Shown here one piece after another: positions 1 to 8,200 of a DNA stretch of 20,711 bases; positions within the stretch are counted from its first letter, which is position 1; the number at the start of each line of letters is the position of its first letter. This stretch comes from JANPPS01 sp043758105 (lineage in GTDB: Bacteria; Pseudomonadota; Alphaproteobacteria; Acetobacterales; Acetobacteraceae), in NCBI GenBank assembly GCA_043758105.1, contig JAYVOF010000239.1:1-20711 (forward strand), read 5' to 3'. The translations under genes and the position numbers were made by a program. The notes beneath the pieces are model-generated. The model was not told the origin of the DNA, made no database searches, and worked only from the letters and a program-made list of their open reading frames with translations.

Positions 1-1
1 C

Positions 2-36
2 CCTGGATCGCCACGCCAAGCGGCTCGCGATGACGG
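2..36 (-). repeat. Dispersed palindromic repeat, copy R1
   Basis: A 35-bp copy of the element that recurs through this window. It reads in minus orientation relative to the copy at 10413-10446. The outer stem is ATCGC (7-11) pairing with GCGAT (27-31). It lies upstream of the mqsA-like gene. Its presence suggests that whatever gene lies to the left ends near the window edge and that no toxin gene directly abuts the antitoxin. Confidence 0.75.
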
Positions 37-52
37 TGGTGATGGACGGGTC

Positions 53-91
53 ACCAAACAACACCGTTGGTATCATTCAAGGAAAAAGACC
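53..91 (+). promoter_or_regulatory. RBS and possible operator of the mqsA-like gene
   Basis: AAGGA at 79-83 is a good Shine-Dalgarno sequence 8 bases before the ATG at 92. Just upstream are two overlapping short inverted repeats: ACCAA (53-57) with TTGGT (67-71), and CAAC-ACC-GTTG (59-69). MqsA-type antitoxins usually bind palindromes in their own promoter, so these are candidate operators. The arms are short and could be chance. Confidence 0.35.
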
Positions 92-550
92 ATGACTGAC
101 ATTCAAAACGTCCCGGTGTGTCCGGTGACCGGCGCGGCGATGCATCGCGAAATCCGTCCAATGGTGCTTGCCTACCGTCAGGAGACCATAAATTTTGACA
201 TGCCGGGTTGGTATTGCGACGCCTCGGAAGAGAGCATCCATTCCAGCGCGGACATGAAGGTGTCGGACCGGATGTTGAACGTGCTCAAGGCGCGGGCTGA
301 TCATCTGCTGGCACCCGATGAGATTCGGCAGATTCGGAAGAAGCTCCAACTGAGCCAAGTCCAGGCCGGCGAGATCATCGGCGGCGGTCCGCGCGCGTTT
401 CAGAAATACGAAGCCGGCGACCTGCTTCCGAGCAAGGCGATCAGCAGCGCCCTGGTGTTGCTGAACCATCGTCCCGAGGACCTGTCCATCCTGAGAGACC
501 GGCAGTCATCCCATAATAAGAGCATGCCATCGGCCCTGCACACGTCTTGA
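92..550 (+). CDS. mqsA: MqsA/YgiT-family antitoxin, orphan
   Basis: A 152-aa protein resembling the MqsA antitoxin: an N-terminal metal-site region and a C-terminal Cro/Xre-type HTH. The HTH part contains IRKKLQLSQ, then GEIIGGGPRAFQKYEAGD (about residues 81-110), close to the MqsA pattern GGGxxAFxxYE. In classical MqsA two CxxC pairs bind zinc; here they read C10-P-V-T and C42-D-A-S, so the second Cys of each pair is absent. I recognise this CPVTG...WYCDAS form as a subfamily often annotated as MqsA-like, so it need not be decay. The role would be a DNA-binding autoregulator and antitoxin. No MqsR-like toxin gene is visible in the 91 bases upstream or downstream before comM. The polar tail after residue 138 is not recognised. 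The start is supported by AAGGA 8 bases upstream. Confidence 0.8.
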   Translation: MTDIQNVPVCPVTGAAMHREIRPMVLAYRQETINFDMPGWYCDASEESIHSSADMKVSDRMLNVLKARADHLLAPDEIRQIRKKLQLSQVQAGEIIGGGPRAFQKYEAGDLLPSKAISSALVLLNHRPEDLSILRDRQSSHNKSMPSALHTS

Positions 551-605
551 TCGTCCACGAGCCTGCACTTACACCCAAGAGTATTCTCATGTTAGGGAAT
601 ACCCC

Positions 606-635
606 ATGCCGTCCCGCCGCCCCGCCCCCGCATGA
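606..635 (+). other. Possible 9-codon leader minigene before comM
   Basis: An ATG at 606 opens nine codons rich in Pro, Arg and Ala, ending in a TGA at 633-635 that overlaps the comM start codon as ATGA. TAGGGA around 593-598 could serve as its Shine-Dalgarno sequence, whereas comM itself has no clear one. This would allow translational coupling. Such short ORFs arise readily by chance, so this is tentative. Confidence 0.2.
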
Positions 636-2134
636 GCATCGCCCGCATCCGCACCTTCGCGTTCAGCGGGATCGAGGCGACCCCGGTCGAGGTGCAGGTG
701 CAGATCAGCTCCGGCCTGCCGGCGTTTCTTGTGGTGGGCCTGCCGGACAAGGCGGTCGGCGAGGCGCGGGAGCGGGTCAGGGCCGCGCTCACCGCCATGG
801 GCCTGTCGCTGCCGCCGCGCCGGGTGCTGATCAACCTCGCCCCGGCCGATTTGCTGAAAGAAGGCAGCCATTTCGACCTGCCGATCGCCCTCGCCGTCCT
901 CGCCGCCATGCAGGTGCTGCCGGCAGACGAGGTGGCGGAGTATGCCGCCCTGGGCGAGCTCTCGCTGGACGGCGCCATCAACCCGGTGGCCGGCGTATTA
1001 CCCGCGGCCATGGCGGCATCGGCCCGCGACCTCGGCCTAATATGCCCCGCCTCCCAAGGCGGTGAGGCCGCGTGGGCCGGACGGATCGAGATCCTAGCCG
1101 CACCCGACCTCCTGTCCCTCATCAACCATTTCCGCGGCACGCAAGTCCTCTCGCCGCCCGAACCCGGCGGCACGCAGGAGGTCGCGGCCGGGCCGGATCT
1201 GTCGGACGTGCGGGGCATGGAGACGGCCAAGCGCGCGCTGGAAATCGCCGCCGCCGGGGGCCACAACCTCATGCTGATCGGCCCGCCCGGTGCCGGAAAA
1301 TCCATGCTCGCCGCCCGCCTCACCCATTTGTTGCCCGACCTGCTGCCGATGGAGGCGCTGGAGGTCAGCATGATCCACTCCGTCGCCGGCATGCTGGAGG
1401 GCGGGCGCCTCGTGATGCGCCCGCCATTCCGCGAGCCGCATCACGGCGCGTCCCAGGCGGCGCTCTCCGGCGGCGGTCAGCGCGCCCGGCCCGGCGAGGT
1501 CAGCCTCGCGCACCGCGGTGTGTTATTCCTGGATGAACTACCGGAGTTCCCCCGCCCCGCCCTCGAAGCCCTGCGCCAACCGCTGGAAAGCGGCCGCACC
1601 ACCGTCGCCCGCGCCATGGCGCACGTCACCTACCCGGCGCGCTTTCAGCTGATCGCCGCCATGAACCCCTGCCGCTGCGGATATCTGGGCGACGCATCGC
1701 GCGAATGCAGCAAGGCCCCCCGCTGTGGCGAGGATTACCTGAGCCGGATCAGCGGCCCGCTGCTGGACCGGATCGACATGACGGTGCAAGTGCAGCCGAT
1801 CCCGCCCTCCGAGCTGTCCCGCGCCGCTCCCGGCGAAACCACCGCCGCCGTCGCCGCCCGGGTCGGCGCCGCCCGCACGATCCAGCGCGAACGCTATGCC
1901 GATGGGCCGCCGACCAATGCGGAGGCCGAGATGGGCGGCATCACCCTACAAGCCGAAGCCCGCACCCTGGCCGAAACCGCCTCCGACAAGCTTCGCCTCT
2001 CAGCGCGCGGCTTCACCCGTATCTTGCGCGTCGCCCGCACCATTGCAGATCTGGCCCGTGTGCCGGAGGTGCGCCGGGCGGATGTGGCGGAGGCGCTGGC
2101 GTATCGGCACCGGGTTCCGGGGCGTGGGATGTGA
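632..2134 (+). CDS. comM: YifB/ComM-family Mg-chelatase-like AAA+ ATPase
   Basis: A 500-aa protein matching ComM/YifB over its usual length. An N-terminal Lon-protease-like ChlI fold (about 20-140, including GLPDKAVGEARERV and GSHFDLPIALAVL) precedes a Mg-chelatase-type AAA+ module with Walker A GPPGAGKS (217-224) and Walker B GVLFLDE (296-302). A Cys-rich insert follows (NPCRCGY ... CSKAPRC, about 345-370), then the C-terminal Mg_chelatase_C helical domain ending in EALAYRH. ComM is known as a hexameric helicase that promotes branch migration during integration of transforming DNA; related proteins are general in proteobacteria. It acts in the cytoplasm. The start at 632 fits the family N-terminus (MSIARIRTFAFSGIEA), although no strong RBS precedes it. 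It stands 81 bases after the antitoxin gene and converges on crp, with repeats R2 and R3 between. Confidence 0.95.
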   Translation: MSIARIRTFAFSGIEATPVEVQVQISSGLPAFLVVGLPDKAVGEARERVRAALTAMGLSLPPRRVLINLAPADLLKEGSHFDLPIALAVLAAMQVLPADEVAEYAALGELSLDGAINPVAGVLPAAMAASARDLGLICPASQGGEAAWAGRIEILAAPDLLSLINHFRGTQVLSPPEPGGTQEVAAGPDLSDVRGMETAKRALEIAAAGGHNLMLIGPPGAGKSMLAARLTHLLPDLLPMEALEVSMIHSVAGMLEGGRLVMRPPFREPHHGASQAALSGGGQRARPGEVSLAHRGVLFLDELPEFPRPALEALRQPLESGRTTVARAMAHVTYPARFQLIAAMNPCRCGYLGDASRECSKAPRCGEDYLSRISGPLLDRIDMTVQVQPIPPSELSRAAPGETTAAVAARVGAARTIQRERYADGPPTNAEAEMGGITLQAEARTLAETASDKLRLSARGFTRILRVARTIADLARVPEVRRADVAEALAYRHRVPGRGM

Positions 2135-2166
2135 TCCTCTCCTACCAGCGGCTCGAGAGAGTGACC

Positions 2167-2201
2167 CGTCATCGCGAGCCCCGCTTCGGGCGCGGCGATC
2201 C
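2167..2201 (+). repeat. Dispersed palindromic repeat, copy R2
   Basis: Plus-orientation copy 33 bases after the comM stop. The outer stem is ATCGC (2171-2175) with GCGAT (2195-2199), and an inner CCCG-CTT-CGGG hairpin is present. It forms an inverted pair with R3 between two convergent genes. Confidence 0.65.
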
Positions 2202-2331
2202 CGCCGCTCCCCTGTTTGGAACTCTCGGCGCGGAATCCATCTTGCCAGCAGTGTCACAGCCGCACAAACAGGCCGGACACATGGATGCAAACAACCCGCG
2301 CAAAAACTGCAGCCAGCCCTTGTAGGCAAAG

Positions 2332-2361
2332 GGCCGTCCACACATGGGCCGTCCACACATG
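2332..2361. repeat. 15-bp perfect tandem duplication
   Basis: The unit GGCCGTCCACACATG occurs twice in a row (2332-2346 and 2347-2361) and runs directly into repeat R3. It lies in the comM/crp convergent intergenic region. It is probably a slippage product; no function is evident. Confidence 0.85.
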
Positions 2362-2394
2362 GATTGCTTCGCCCAAGCGGGGCTCGCACTGACG
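2360..2394 (-). repeat. Dispersed palindromic repeat, copy R3
   Basis: Minus-orientation copy ending 1 base before the crp stop codon. The outer stem is ATTGC (2363-2367) with GCACT (2386-2390), one mismatch from perfect pairing. With R2 it brackets the 2202-2359 spacer in inverted orientation. It could act as a transcript end for the minus-strand operon. Confidence 0.7.
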
Positions 2395-2395
2395 A

Positions 2396-3112
2396 TCAGG
2401 CCGGGCTGACCCCGCCTTCGGTCAAATTACGCAACTCCTGCGGCTGGCGGATCAGCAGATGGCCGTCTTGCTCGCCCAGGAACCCGGCCTCATGCCAGGC
2501 GCGGAGTTGTTTGTTGACCCGCTCCCGCGTCGCCGCCACCTGTGCGCTCATGTCGCGCTGCGAGAGCTTTAGCGCGATGCGGATGCCATCCGGCCCGGTT
2601 TGGCCGTGCGTGGTCGCGAGGCTGAGCAGCAGCCGGGCGAGGCGGGCCGACAGAGTGGTCAGCGCCACGCCCTCGAACGCGGCGCTAGACGTGCGCACCC
2701 GGTCGCATAACAGCGCCATCAGTCGCAGCATCAAATCCGGACGCGCCGTCAGGAACGGGAGGAAACCGCGCCGTTCCACCACCAGCAGCAGGCTATCGGC
2801 CATCGCGACCACATCGAGGCTACGCGGCTGCCCATCCAGCAGCGCGATCTCACCCAGCACCGTGCCGGCCTCCATCAAGCCGAGCGTCACCTCGCGCCCC
2901 TCGGCCGAGATGATGCCGGCCCGCAGGCGCCCGTGCACCAGCACCATGAGGCTCGCCTCCGTATCGCCGCGCCGGATCACCGTCTCGTCTTTCTTGACCC
3001 GGCGCTCCGTCGCCAAATCGGCCAGCGCCTCCAATTCCGGGCGGGCCATCGGCGCGAAAATGGGGGTCGCGGCCAGCACGTCACGCCGGGCGATGCGCGA
3101 AAGCGTGGCCAT
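2396..3112 (-). CDS. Crp/Fnr-family cyclic-nucleotide-responsive regulator
   Basis: A 238-aa two-domain regulator of normal Crp length. The cNMP-binding domain (about 12-130) has a phosphate-binding cassette with G87, E88, R97 and S98, matching the cAMP-contacting Gly, Glu, Arg and Ser of E. coli CRP. T141-S142 at the end of the dimer helix match CRP Thr127-Ser128. The winged HTH (about 150-225) has a recognition helix with R196-E197 and K201, like the CRP Arg180-Glu181...Arg185 pattern and unlike the FNR ExxSR pattern. There is no Cys cluster for an FeS site. It therefore probably binds a cyclic nucleotide and a TGTGA-like half-site. It is the last gene of the cyclase operon: its ATG overlaps the rSAM stop (TGATG), and GGAAG lies 9 bases upstream. 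Its likely partner is the cyclase in the same operon. Target genes are inference. Confidence 0.93.
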   Translation of the reverse strand: MATLSRIARRDVLAATPIFAPMARPELEALADLATERRVKKDETVIRRGDTEASLMVLVHGRLRAGIISAEGREVTLGLMEAGTVLGEIALLDGQPRSLDVVAMADSLLLVVERRGFLPFLTARPDLMLRLMALLCDRVRTSSAAFEGVALTTLSARLARLLLSLATTHGQTGPDGIRIALKLSQRDMSAQVAATRERVNKQLRAWHEAGFLGEQDGHLLIRQPQELRNLTEGGVSPA

Positions 3113-4968
3113 CAGGCGGCGTCTTCCAGCACGAGGCCGATGGCAACCCGGATTTCAGCGATGGACGGCGCCCGGCGGAACCCGGCGGCCGGCAGCGGCA
3201 ACGCCAGCACCGAACCCGCCTCCCGCACCAGCCAGCCGCGCGCCTCCATCCGGTCCGCGGCCGCGGCCGCATCAGGAAGGCAGGCCAAGTGTTTCCACGC
3301 GACGATCTCGGCGGCGGCAGACATCAGCGCCGCCTCCGCCGGGTCCAGCGCGGTGTCCGCCTCCGGCCAGCCATGGCGCCGGTCATGCACGACGCCGTCC
3401 GCGGTCCAGAGGGCACTCCCGCCCTGATGCGTACGCCAAGCCGCATACAACTGCGCGGTCTTAGCAGTATAAAGTCCGGCCTGGTCGAGATCGGGCGAAT
3501 GCATGGTGAAGTGATAGCCCAAACGCGCGCGCAATGCAGCATCATCCGCGTAGATGTGGCGATAGGCTGGCAACGGCTCCAGCGTCACACCGAATTCCGC
3601 CGCGCGGTCGAAATACGGGCTGAACCGGTCCGCCCGCGCCCGGATGAACGCGGCGGGCGGCTGTAGATGGATCAGCGCGGGCAACAGCGCGGCAATGCGG
3701 TCATAATCCGCCGGCGTCTCACCTGGAAAACCATGCAGCGCCAGCCACTCGACATATACCCCGTGGCTCGCCGCCCATTTCAGCGTCTGGATATTTTGCA
3801 GCGCCGTGGTGCCCTTGCGCATCAACGTCAGCAGCCGCGTATCCAGCGTCTCGATTCCAGCCTGGATTTTTCGAACGCCGGCCCGGGCCAATAGCGCGAT
3901 CTGGTCGGCTTTGAGGTTGGCCTTGGTTTCGTAATAGATTAACAGATTATGATGACTATCGGCCAGCTCGGGCAGGAATTCCTTGAAGTAGGCAAGGTCC
4001 AAGATGTTATCGGCATTGGCCACGTCACTGCACCGGTATTTGGTGACGAGGTGATCCAACTCGGCATACGCGCGCGCCTGCGACTTAGACCGGAACGCCA
4101 TGCTGGTGCCATTCAGGCCGCAGAACGTGCAATGATGCTTCGCCCCCCACCAACAGCCCCGCGCGGTTTCGAACACGATGGCCGGGGTATAGGCGCGGAC
4201 GGCTGGAAGCGCCGCGCGCTGCGAAAAGAACGACGCGTAATCCGGATAGGGCAGAGTCTCGAGTTCAGCGCGCGATGCCGGGATGGCTGAAATTCCTCTG
4301 GTCGCGATGCCCGGGATCTCATCGAACGTCTTACCCGCCACCACGGCCCGAACCAGGGCCGGCAGCGCTGCCTCCCCTTCCCCCACACAAACGGCGTCCA
4401 CGAAAGAGTAAGCCTCCAGCAGCGCCTCCCCCATCACCTCGTGACAGTTGGCACCGCCCAGCACCGTAACGACGTGCGGTTGCCGTTCCCGCACGAGCCG
4501 TGCCAGCGCGAGCGATGGCATCGTCTGCTGGAACGAGCTGGTCAGCCCGAGTATGGCAATCCGGGTCCAATCGACGCTGCGGTAACAACGCTCAACGAAC
4601 GCTGCCGCCCCGGCGCGCGCCGCCAATAATGCCATGACCAGGGTCGAGTTGTAGGCGGCCGGATAGTCTCGTTCCAGCACGTCCGTGAGGAAACTGACGT
4701 CGTTCACGTCAAACCTCGGATCGGCCGCCGGGGCGAATGCCCATTCCCCCGCCTGCGCAGTATAGATCGAAATATTGGTCATCACATCGTAGCCGCCCGG
4801 TCCGATTCCGCACTCACCGATATAGTCGAGTGAGAAGTATCGAACCTCGCAGGCGACGCCGTTAGCTCGAACTAATGGCTGCAATAATCCTAGAGCAAGA
4901 TTAGGGTAATGCGGCGACGAAAATGGCATCGATGCCAGCAGAACACCCCTGCCGGCTGTTGATGCCAT
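3112..4968 (-). CDS. B12-binding radical SAM RiPP maturation C-methyltransferase
   Basis: About 618 aa from the chosen ATG at 4968, matching the family I know as RiPP maturation radical SAM C-methyltransferase (rSAM_ocin_1, TIGR03975). The N-terminal Rossmann-like B12-binding part (about 8-215) includes SSFQQTMPSLALA, VLGGANCHEVMG and VGEGEAALPALV. The radical SAM core starts at ARGCWWGAKHHCTFCG, with cluster ligands C272, C280 and C283 in the CX7CX2C spacing typical of this family instead of CX3CX2C; QAGIETLD is at 369-376. The reaction would be methyl transfer from methylcobalamin to an unactivated carbon of a ribosomal peptide. The open frame reaches back to 5112, but that would overlap most of the small upstream gene. 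ATG 4968 (or GTG 4971, or ATG 5004) starts the protein just before conserved GVLLASMPF. It begins 10 bases after the small gene stops and overlaps crp by 1 base. Its peptide substrate is most simply the product of 4979-5221. Confidence 0.9.
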   Translation of the reverse strand: MASTAGRGVLLASMPFSSPHYPNLALGLLQPLVRANGVACEVRYFSLDYIGECGIGPGGYDVMTNISIYTAQAGEWAFAPAADPRFDVNDVSFLTDVLERDYPAAYNSTLVMALLAARAGAAAFVERCYRSVDWTRIAILGLTSSFQQTMPSLALARLVRERQPHVVTVLGGANCHEVMGEALLEAYSFVDAVCVGEGEAALPALVRAVVAGKTFDEIPGIATRGISAIPASRAELETLPYPDYASFFSQRAALPAVRAYTPAIVFETARGCWWGAKHHCTFCGLNGTSMAFRSKSQARAYAELDHLVTKYRCSDVANADNILDLAYFKEFLPELADSHHNLLIYYETKANLKADQIALLARAGVRKIQAGIETLDTRLLTLMRKGTTALQNIQTLKWAASHGVYVEWLALHGFPGETPADYDRIAALLPALIHLQPPAAFIRARADRFSPYFDRAAEFGVTLEPLPAYRHIYADDAALRARLGYHFTMHSPDLDQAGLYTAKTAQLYAAWRTHQGGSALWTADGVVHDRRHGWPEADTALDPAEAALMSAAAEIVAWKHLACLPDAAAAADRMEARGWLVREAGSVLALPLPAAGFRRAPSIAEIRVAIGLVLEDAA

Positions 4969-4978
4969 CACGGGCGCG

Positions 4979-5221
4979 CTACATCTCGCCTTTGTCTTGT
5001 CCATTCGGATCGAGGTCTGATGGCTTGGGCGGGGTGTAGTCTGCCCGTCCCATCGACTGCAGGAACGCAACTGCACTTGGCACCGGTATGAGGTTTTCAG
5101 CCCGAAGGACACCCTCTGTGCTATTCAGCAACCTTTCGCGCTCGGCCGGACTGGTTTCTGCGCGAGCAACGATCCGCCGCAGGTCGTCGATTGTTGGAAC
5201 TCGAGGATCCGACCCGCTCAT
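4979..5221 (-). CDS. Candidate RiPP precursor peptide, NHLP-like leader
   Basis: An 80-aa acidic/polar protein with no membrane segment. Residues 28-53 (RERLLNSTEGVLRAENLIPV, then PSAVAF) resemble the end of nitrile-hydratase-like leader peptides: Arg-x-x-Leu-Leu, then x-Leu-x-x-x-x-Leu, then Val-Pro-x-x-Val. The tail after about residue 57 (MGRADYTPPKPSDLDPNG...) is rich in Pro, Asp, Gly and Lys and would be the core. No GG or GA cleavage site and no Cys are present. It sits directly before a RiPP-methylating radical SAM gene and starts inside the stop of the cyclase gene (ATGA at 5218-5221), with AAAGG about 10 bases upstream, so it is probably translated by coupling. The leader match is by eye and divergent. 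The alternative is a small adaptor or regulator of the cyclase or rSAM protein. Confidence 0.65.
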   Translation of the reverse strand: MSGSDPRVPTIDDLRRIVARAETSPAERERLLNSTEGVLRAENLIPVPSAVAFLQSMGRADYTPPKPSDLDPNGQDKGEM

Positions 5222-8200
5222 GGTTTTAGACCTTTCGTAACGAAATTGGAATGAAGCAGCCTGTCAGAGTCGCGGTCAACCCCTTCTGCAGCATTTTTCT
5301 TAATATCTCGACGAATGGCGGCAGCCTGCGTGCCGCGTCCAAGGCGATCCAGGGCCGTTGCGAGCCCTGACTGCGCCCGTAGCCATTCCGGCCGCATACC
5401 CAACTGGTCCAAGTGCCGCGAGGCCCCGCGAAACTTTTCCGCCGCTTCCGTCCACTGCTCGCGGCCGGCCTGGCATTCACCGGCGAGCCGGATGCAAATC
5501 GCCTGGACCGGCCGGTAGCCATGTTTGGCTGCGATCGCGGCCGCAGCCGCGACCGTCGCATCCGCCGCCGGACTGCCGGTGGCCAGATGGACGTGCGCCA
5601 GGGCCGCCATGCACCAAGCGGTAAGTCCGACCAGCTTCAGCTCTCGTGTTTGGCACAAAGCTTCATCCAACAGCGCATAAGCCTCATCGGAACGCCCTAA
5701 GCTCGCATAGGCGCGACCGAGATAGCGCGCGTGAGCGACCACCTGCAACATGATGCCGGAGGATCGCGCAAGGACGATGCCGGCTTCGAAGGCGCGAGCG
5801 GCCTCCTCATCCTCGCCTTGCATGAGGTTTGCAAAACCGCGTGCGACCGGGGCGTATGCGACGTCGTATGCCAAACCCGTTTCGGCCGCCAGCCGATCGC
5901 TCTCGTCCGCCAACGCGAATGCCTGCGCGAATTCTCCCCGCATGGCGTGCGCCTTCGACAAACAAATCAGTCCCATCAAGGACGCCGTCCCGATCGACCC
6001 GGCGGACGCGGTCCGGTGCGGACCGCGCGCGTCCGGTAGATGTTCCGTCAAAACCTCAATCGTCCTCGCGAAGTCCCCCCGATACCAAAGGGCATTACCC
6101 AGGCCGAAGGCCAGAGACAGGCGGGTCGGCACATGGCCGATCCGGGCGGCAACCGCGCCACCCCGCTCGGCCAAAGTGACCGCACGGTCCAAATCTCCCA
6201 AATTACTGAGACCCATCGCCGCGAGCCCATCCAGTTGAGCCGACCGGCGCTCGTCCCCTAGTCGCAAAGCCAATGCGCTCGCCTCGTCCATGAGCGTCGC
6301 GACCCGTTGCACCTCACCTTGGGCAGCCAACGCAGCACGCAGCCCGATGCGAAGCGTGATCCCCCGTTCCCAGGCCGGCGGCGCATCCGGCAGGTGCAGC
6401 TGTGCCGACAAAGCCATTTCCAGAAACCGCGCCGCCTCCCGCCAGGCATAACGCGCCCGTGCCCGCTCGCCCGCCAGCCCGCCGAAATGGGCCGTCTGCT
6501 CCCACAACTCCCCGGTGAACGCGTGTTCGCACAGTAACTCCGTCCACTCATCCACCCGGTCCCCGGCTACCGCCAGCTGCGCATGGAACACCCTTGCATG
6601 CAGCACCCGCCGCTCGGCACGCAGGATCGCCTCATAGGCCACGGACTGGGTGATGGCGTGCTTGAACGTGTAATCCTGCCCGGTGCCGGGGCTGGTTTCA
6701 TACAGGAACTCCGCCGCCTCTAGCGTTTGCAACGCGGTCTGCAGCTCGACCTCCGGCAAGCGGCTCACCCGGCGCAGCACGTCCGTGCGCAAATTCTTGC
6801 CGATCACCGCCGCCGTCAGCAGCAACCGCCGCGGCTCGGCCGCCAGCCGGTCCAGCCGCGACGCCACGATCGCCTGGACCGAGGCGGGGATGCTGATCTG
6901 CTCCACCGCGACCGTCAGCACCCGGCTCGATTGCGACGTCACCGCGCCGCTCTCCCGCAGCGAGCGGGCGATCTCCTCCATGAACAGCGGCGTGCCCTCC
7001 GCCCCCTCGATGACCCGCTGGCGCAGCGCCGCCAGCTCCGGCCCCTCCCCCACCAAGCTCTGCAGCAGCGCGTCCGACTGCTCCGGGTCGAGCGGGGCCA
7101 GGCGCAATTCAGCGCCATAGCTGCGCGCCGCCCAGTCCGGGCGCGACTCCGGACGCGTGGTGGCGATCAGCAGCAGGCGGGCCGCGCCGGCGCTGGCGAC
7201 CAAGGCCTCCAGCAGCGCCCGGCTCGCCTCGTCCATCCAGTGCAAATCCTCCACCAGCACGATCCGCGCCCGCTCGTTGGCGCCGCGCAGGAGGATGCGC
7301 CGGCACGCATCCATCAGGCGCTGCCGCCGGGCCGCCGGGTCCAGATTTTGCCAGGCCGCCGGGTCGGCCAAAGGCAAATCCAGCAACGACCGCGCCGCCG
7401 GCTCGTCCACGTCCCGCGCGTCGCCGATGGACACGGCCTGACCGAGCCGCCGCTCCAGGGTCGGCTGATCATCGGCCGGGAGGGCACCGATCCAGGAGCG
7501 CAACAGCTCCGACGCGACATGGAACGGGGCCTCCGCCGAATGGGACGCGGCGGCGGCGTGCAGGACTTGCACGCCTTTGGCCGCCGCCCCCTGGAGGAAT
7601 TCATGCACCAGCCGGGATTTACCCAGGCCTGCATCGGCCACCACCGCCACCGCCTGCGCCCGCCCGAGGCTCGCCCGCATCATGGCCGACGACAGCGCGC
7701 CCATCTCCAACTCCCGGCCCACGAACGGGCTCAGCCCCTCGGCCGCGCGAACCTCCCAGCTGGGACGGTCGGTGGCGGAGATCAGCTCGAACATCTCGAT
7801 CGGCTCGTCCCAGCCCTTGGCCTGAATGGGTCCGAGCGGGCGGACATCGACGTAGCCGCGGGTGCGCTGCGCCGTCTCGTGACTGAGACGGATGGTGCCG
7901 GGGTCGGCGGCCTGTTCCAGCCGCTTTGCTAGATACACCGCCGGGCCGATGGCGGTGTAGTCGGACGCGTCTTGGCCGGAGGGGCGGATCACGACCTCCC
8001 CGGAATGCACGCCCATCCGCATCTCGATCCCGCGCGGCAGCTGTTTCAGCAGCGTCGAGGCAGCCAGGCAGGCGCGGACGGCGTGGTCCTCGGCCGCCAT
8101 GGGTGCGCCGAACAGCGCCATGATGCCGTCGCCCTGCACCTCGTTCACGATGCCGCCGAACTTCGTGACGGCGGCGGCGGCGGCGCGGATCACCGGGTCG

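Noticed and set aside
2202..2359. Mobile element bounded by R2 and R3
   Set aside because: The inverted pair looks like MITE ends, but the spacer holds no transposase, no target duplication is evident, and single copies exist elsewhere. A BIME-like repeat pair is the simpler reading.
1896..3464. Long plus-strand open frame (522 codons) across comM, the spacer and crp
   Set aside because: It runs in another frame through comM and antisense to crp, both with clear motifs; composition is typical of a GC-rich shadow frame.
4969..5112. Extension of the radical SAM gene back to 5112
   Set aside because: It would overlap most of the 80-aa gene, and its 48 extra residues show no family similarity. 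Starts at 4968, 4971 or 5004 fit the conserved N-terminus and the operon spacing.
6727..7932. 401-codon plus-strand frame opposite the cyclase
   Set aside because: It is antisense to the AAA/cyclase region with conserved motifs and is low-complexity Arg/Gln-rich; no domain is visible.
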